Source: Ilex aquifolium
Lineage: Eukaryota > Streptophyta > Magnoliopsida > Aquifoliales > Aquifoliaceae
Assembly: GCA_951799425.1 (NCBI GenBank)
Contig: OX637401.1
Coordinates: 33,281,780 to 33,345,779, forward strand
Length of the DNA: 64,000 nucleotides
Reading direction: 5' to 3'
The notes beneath the pieces are model-generated. The model saw nothing but the letters and a program-made list of their open reading frames with translations. It ran no database searches and was not told the DNA's origin. Below are positions 63,752 through 64,000 of this stretch, one piece after another (position 1 is the first letter of the stretch; each line of letters opens with the position of its first letter). The position numbers were made by a program, and so were the translations under genes.

Positions 63752-64000
63752 GTTATGTCAGAAATACTAAAGAATGGAAAATTACTTTTTTTTCTTAGTG
63801 GAGGGGATGGCCAACTATACCAAACTTCCATCACCATTTCGAACTTGTTAGAAGATGAATCACCAATTTTGATCTCAATATATTGGTTAGGGTTTCAAGT
63901 TCTCATTACAATGCCGCAAGAGTTAGCTCAATCCGAGTTCGGGAGAAACAGTTATGTCTGATATACTATTTCATTTTAAAGGTGGACAACTTATTACACC
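63752..64000 (+). repeat. Start of the next HOR copy, cut by the right edge
   Basis: A complete B half (63752-63950, tttcttag form) is followed by the first 50 bases of an A half with atgtctgat and a private ggacaac. It matches the start of the 1893-bp HOR at 59966, so the array continues beyond the window. Confidence 0.92.

Larger units (their letters stand above)
1..64000 (+). repeat. Tandem satellite array, ~378-bp dimeric unit, about 169 copies
   Basis: The same 378/379-bp unit recurs from the first to the last base, always in the same orientation and register. The B half starts with gttatgtcag and the A half with gttatgtccg. B starts at 173 and 63752 are 168 units apart, a mean of 378.45 bp. 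Length differences come mainly from one optional A in the B half (ggggatgg against ggggaatgg), plus one extra T near 54319. No unique sequence, transposon or inversion interrupts the array, and it runs off both ends of the window. Seen: period, orientation and variants. Known: long homogeneous arrays of roughly 180-bp monomers are typical of eukaryotic centromeric and pericentromeric heterochromatin. Inferred: this is such an array. I do not recognise the family. Confidence 0.98.

Noticed and set aside
173-63950. Hundreds of short plus-strand open frames (64-89 codons), two per dimer, overlapping by about 26 bases, as a possible small-protein family.
   Set aside because: They follow from the repeat period. 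Frame and N-terminus change with a one-base indel, and several copies have stops or lost starts without other change (near 10135, 11350, 13749, 18232, 54030, 58660). Variants change amino acids freely and no domain or conserved start context is visible.
1-64000. CRISPR-like regular repetition.
   Set aside because: There are no short repeats with unique spacers. The entire 378-bp period is repeated, and no cas-like gene is present.
1-64000. Transposon or retroelement insertions, LTRs, target-site duplications.
   Set aside because: Unit-to-unit spacing stays at 378/379 bp throughout, with one 380-bp unit near 54319, so nothing is inserted. No terminal repeats or coding domains are visible.
1-64000. 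rRNA spacer or 5S rDNA tandem array.
   Set aside because: The unit size might suggest 5S rDNA, but no 120-bp 5S gene with its internal control region is recognisable on either strand, and the whole unit splits into two homologous halves.

Overview
The whole 64 kb window is one uninterrupted tandem satellite DNA array. I see no convincing gene, RNA gene, transposon, inversion or unique-sequence island. The basic unit is a head-to-tail dimer of about 378.4 bp: 168 complete dimers lie between positions 173 and 63751, with partial units at both ends. All copies are on the same strand and the register never breaks. Each dimer joins two diverged monomers of near-nucleosomal size, A (179 bp) and B (199 or 200 bp). 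The last 85 bp of A and B align without gaps at about 75% identity by hand count, and the 5' parts share scattered motifs, so the dimer descends from a single monomer of roughly 180-200 bp.

Above the dimer there is a second layer, a nested higher-order repeat (HOR) organisation. Monomers fall into a few discrete subtypes: A1, A2, B1, B2 and B3. A1 is always followed by a B half of the 378-bp length class, nearly always B1-like, and this junction punctuates the array into 50 starts spaced 1 to 8 dimers apart. Runs of these cassettes form successive local HOR families. These are a 5-dimer HOR (1892 bp, 173-6984), an 8-dimer block (6985-10011), a 9-dimer HOR with a shortened copy (10012-18333), a 4-dimer HOR x3 (1514 bp, 18334-22875), a 3-dimer HOR x3 (1135 bp, 22876-26280) and a transition zone with fresh 756-bp and 379-bp duplications (26281-30063). 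They continue with a 9-dimer HOR x2 (3407 bp, 30064-36877), a 6-dimer HOR with 3-, 4- and 5-dimer derivatives (36878-53907), and a more diverged right-hand zone (53908-64000) ending in a 5-dimer HOR x2 (1893 bp).

Such an array points to a eukaryotic chromosome, most likely centromeric, pericentromeric or other heterochromatin. Monomer size, dimerisation and HOR growth resemble centromere-type satellites of flowering plants, but I do not recognise the family and cannot name the organism. Nothing here proves CENH3/CENP-A occupancy. The right 10 kb carries more private mutations and apparently older states, so it may lie closer to the array edge. The many short open frames of 64-89 codons are by-products of the repeat and are not annotated as genes.
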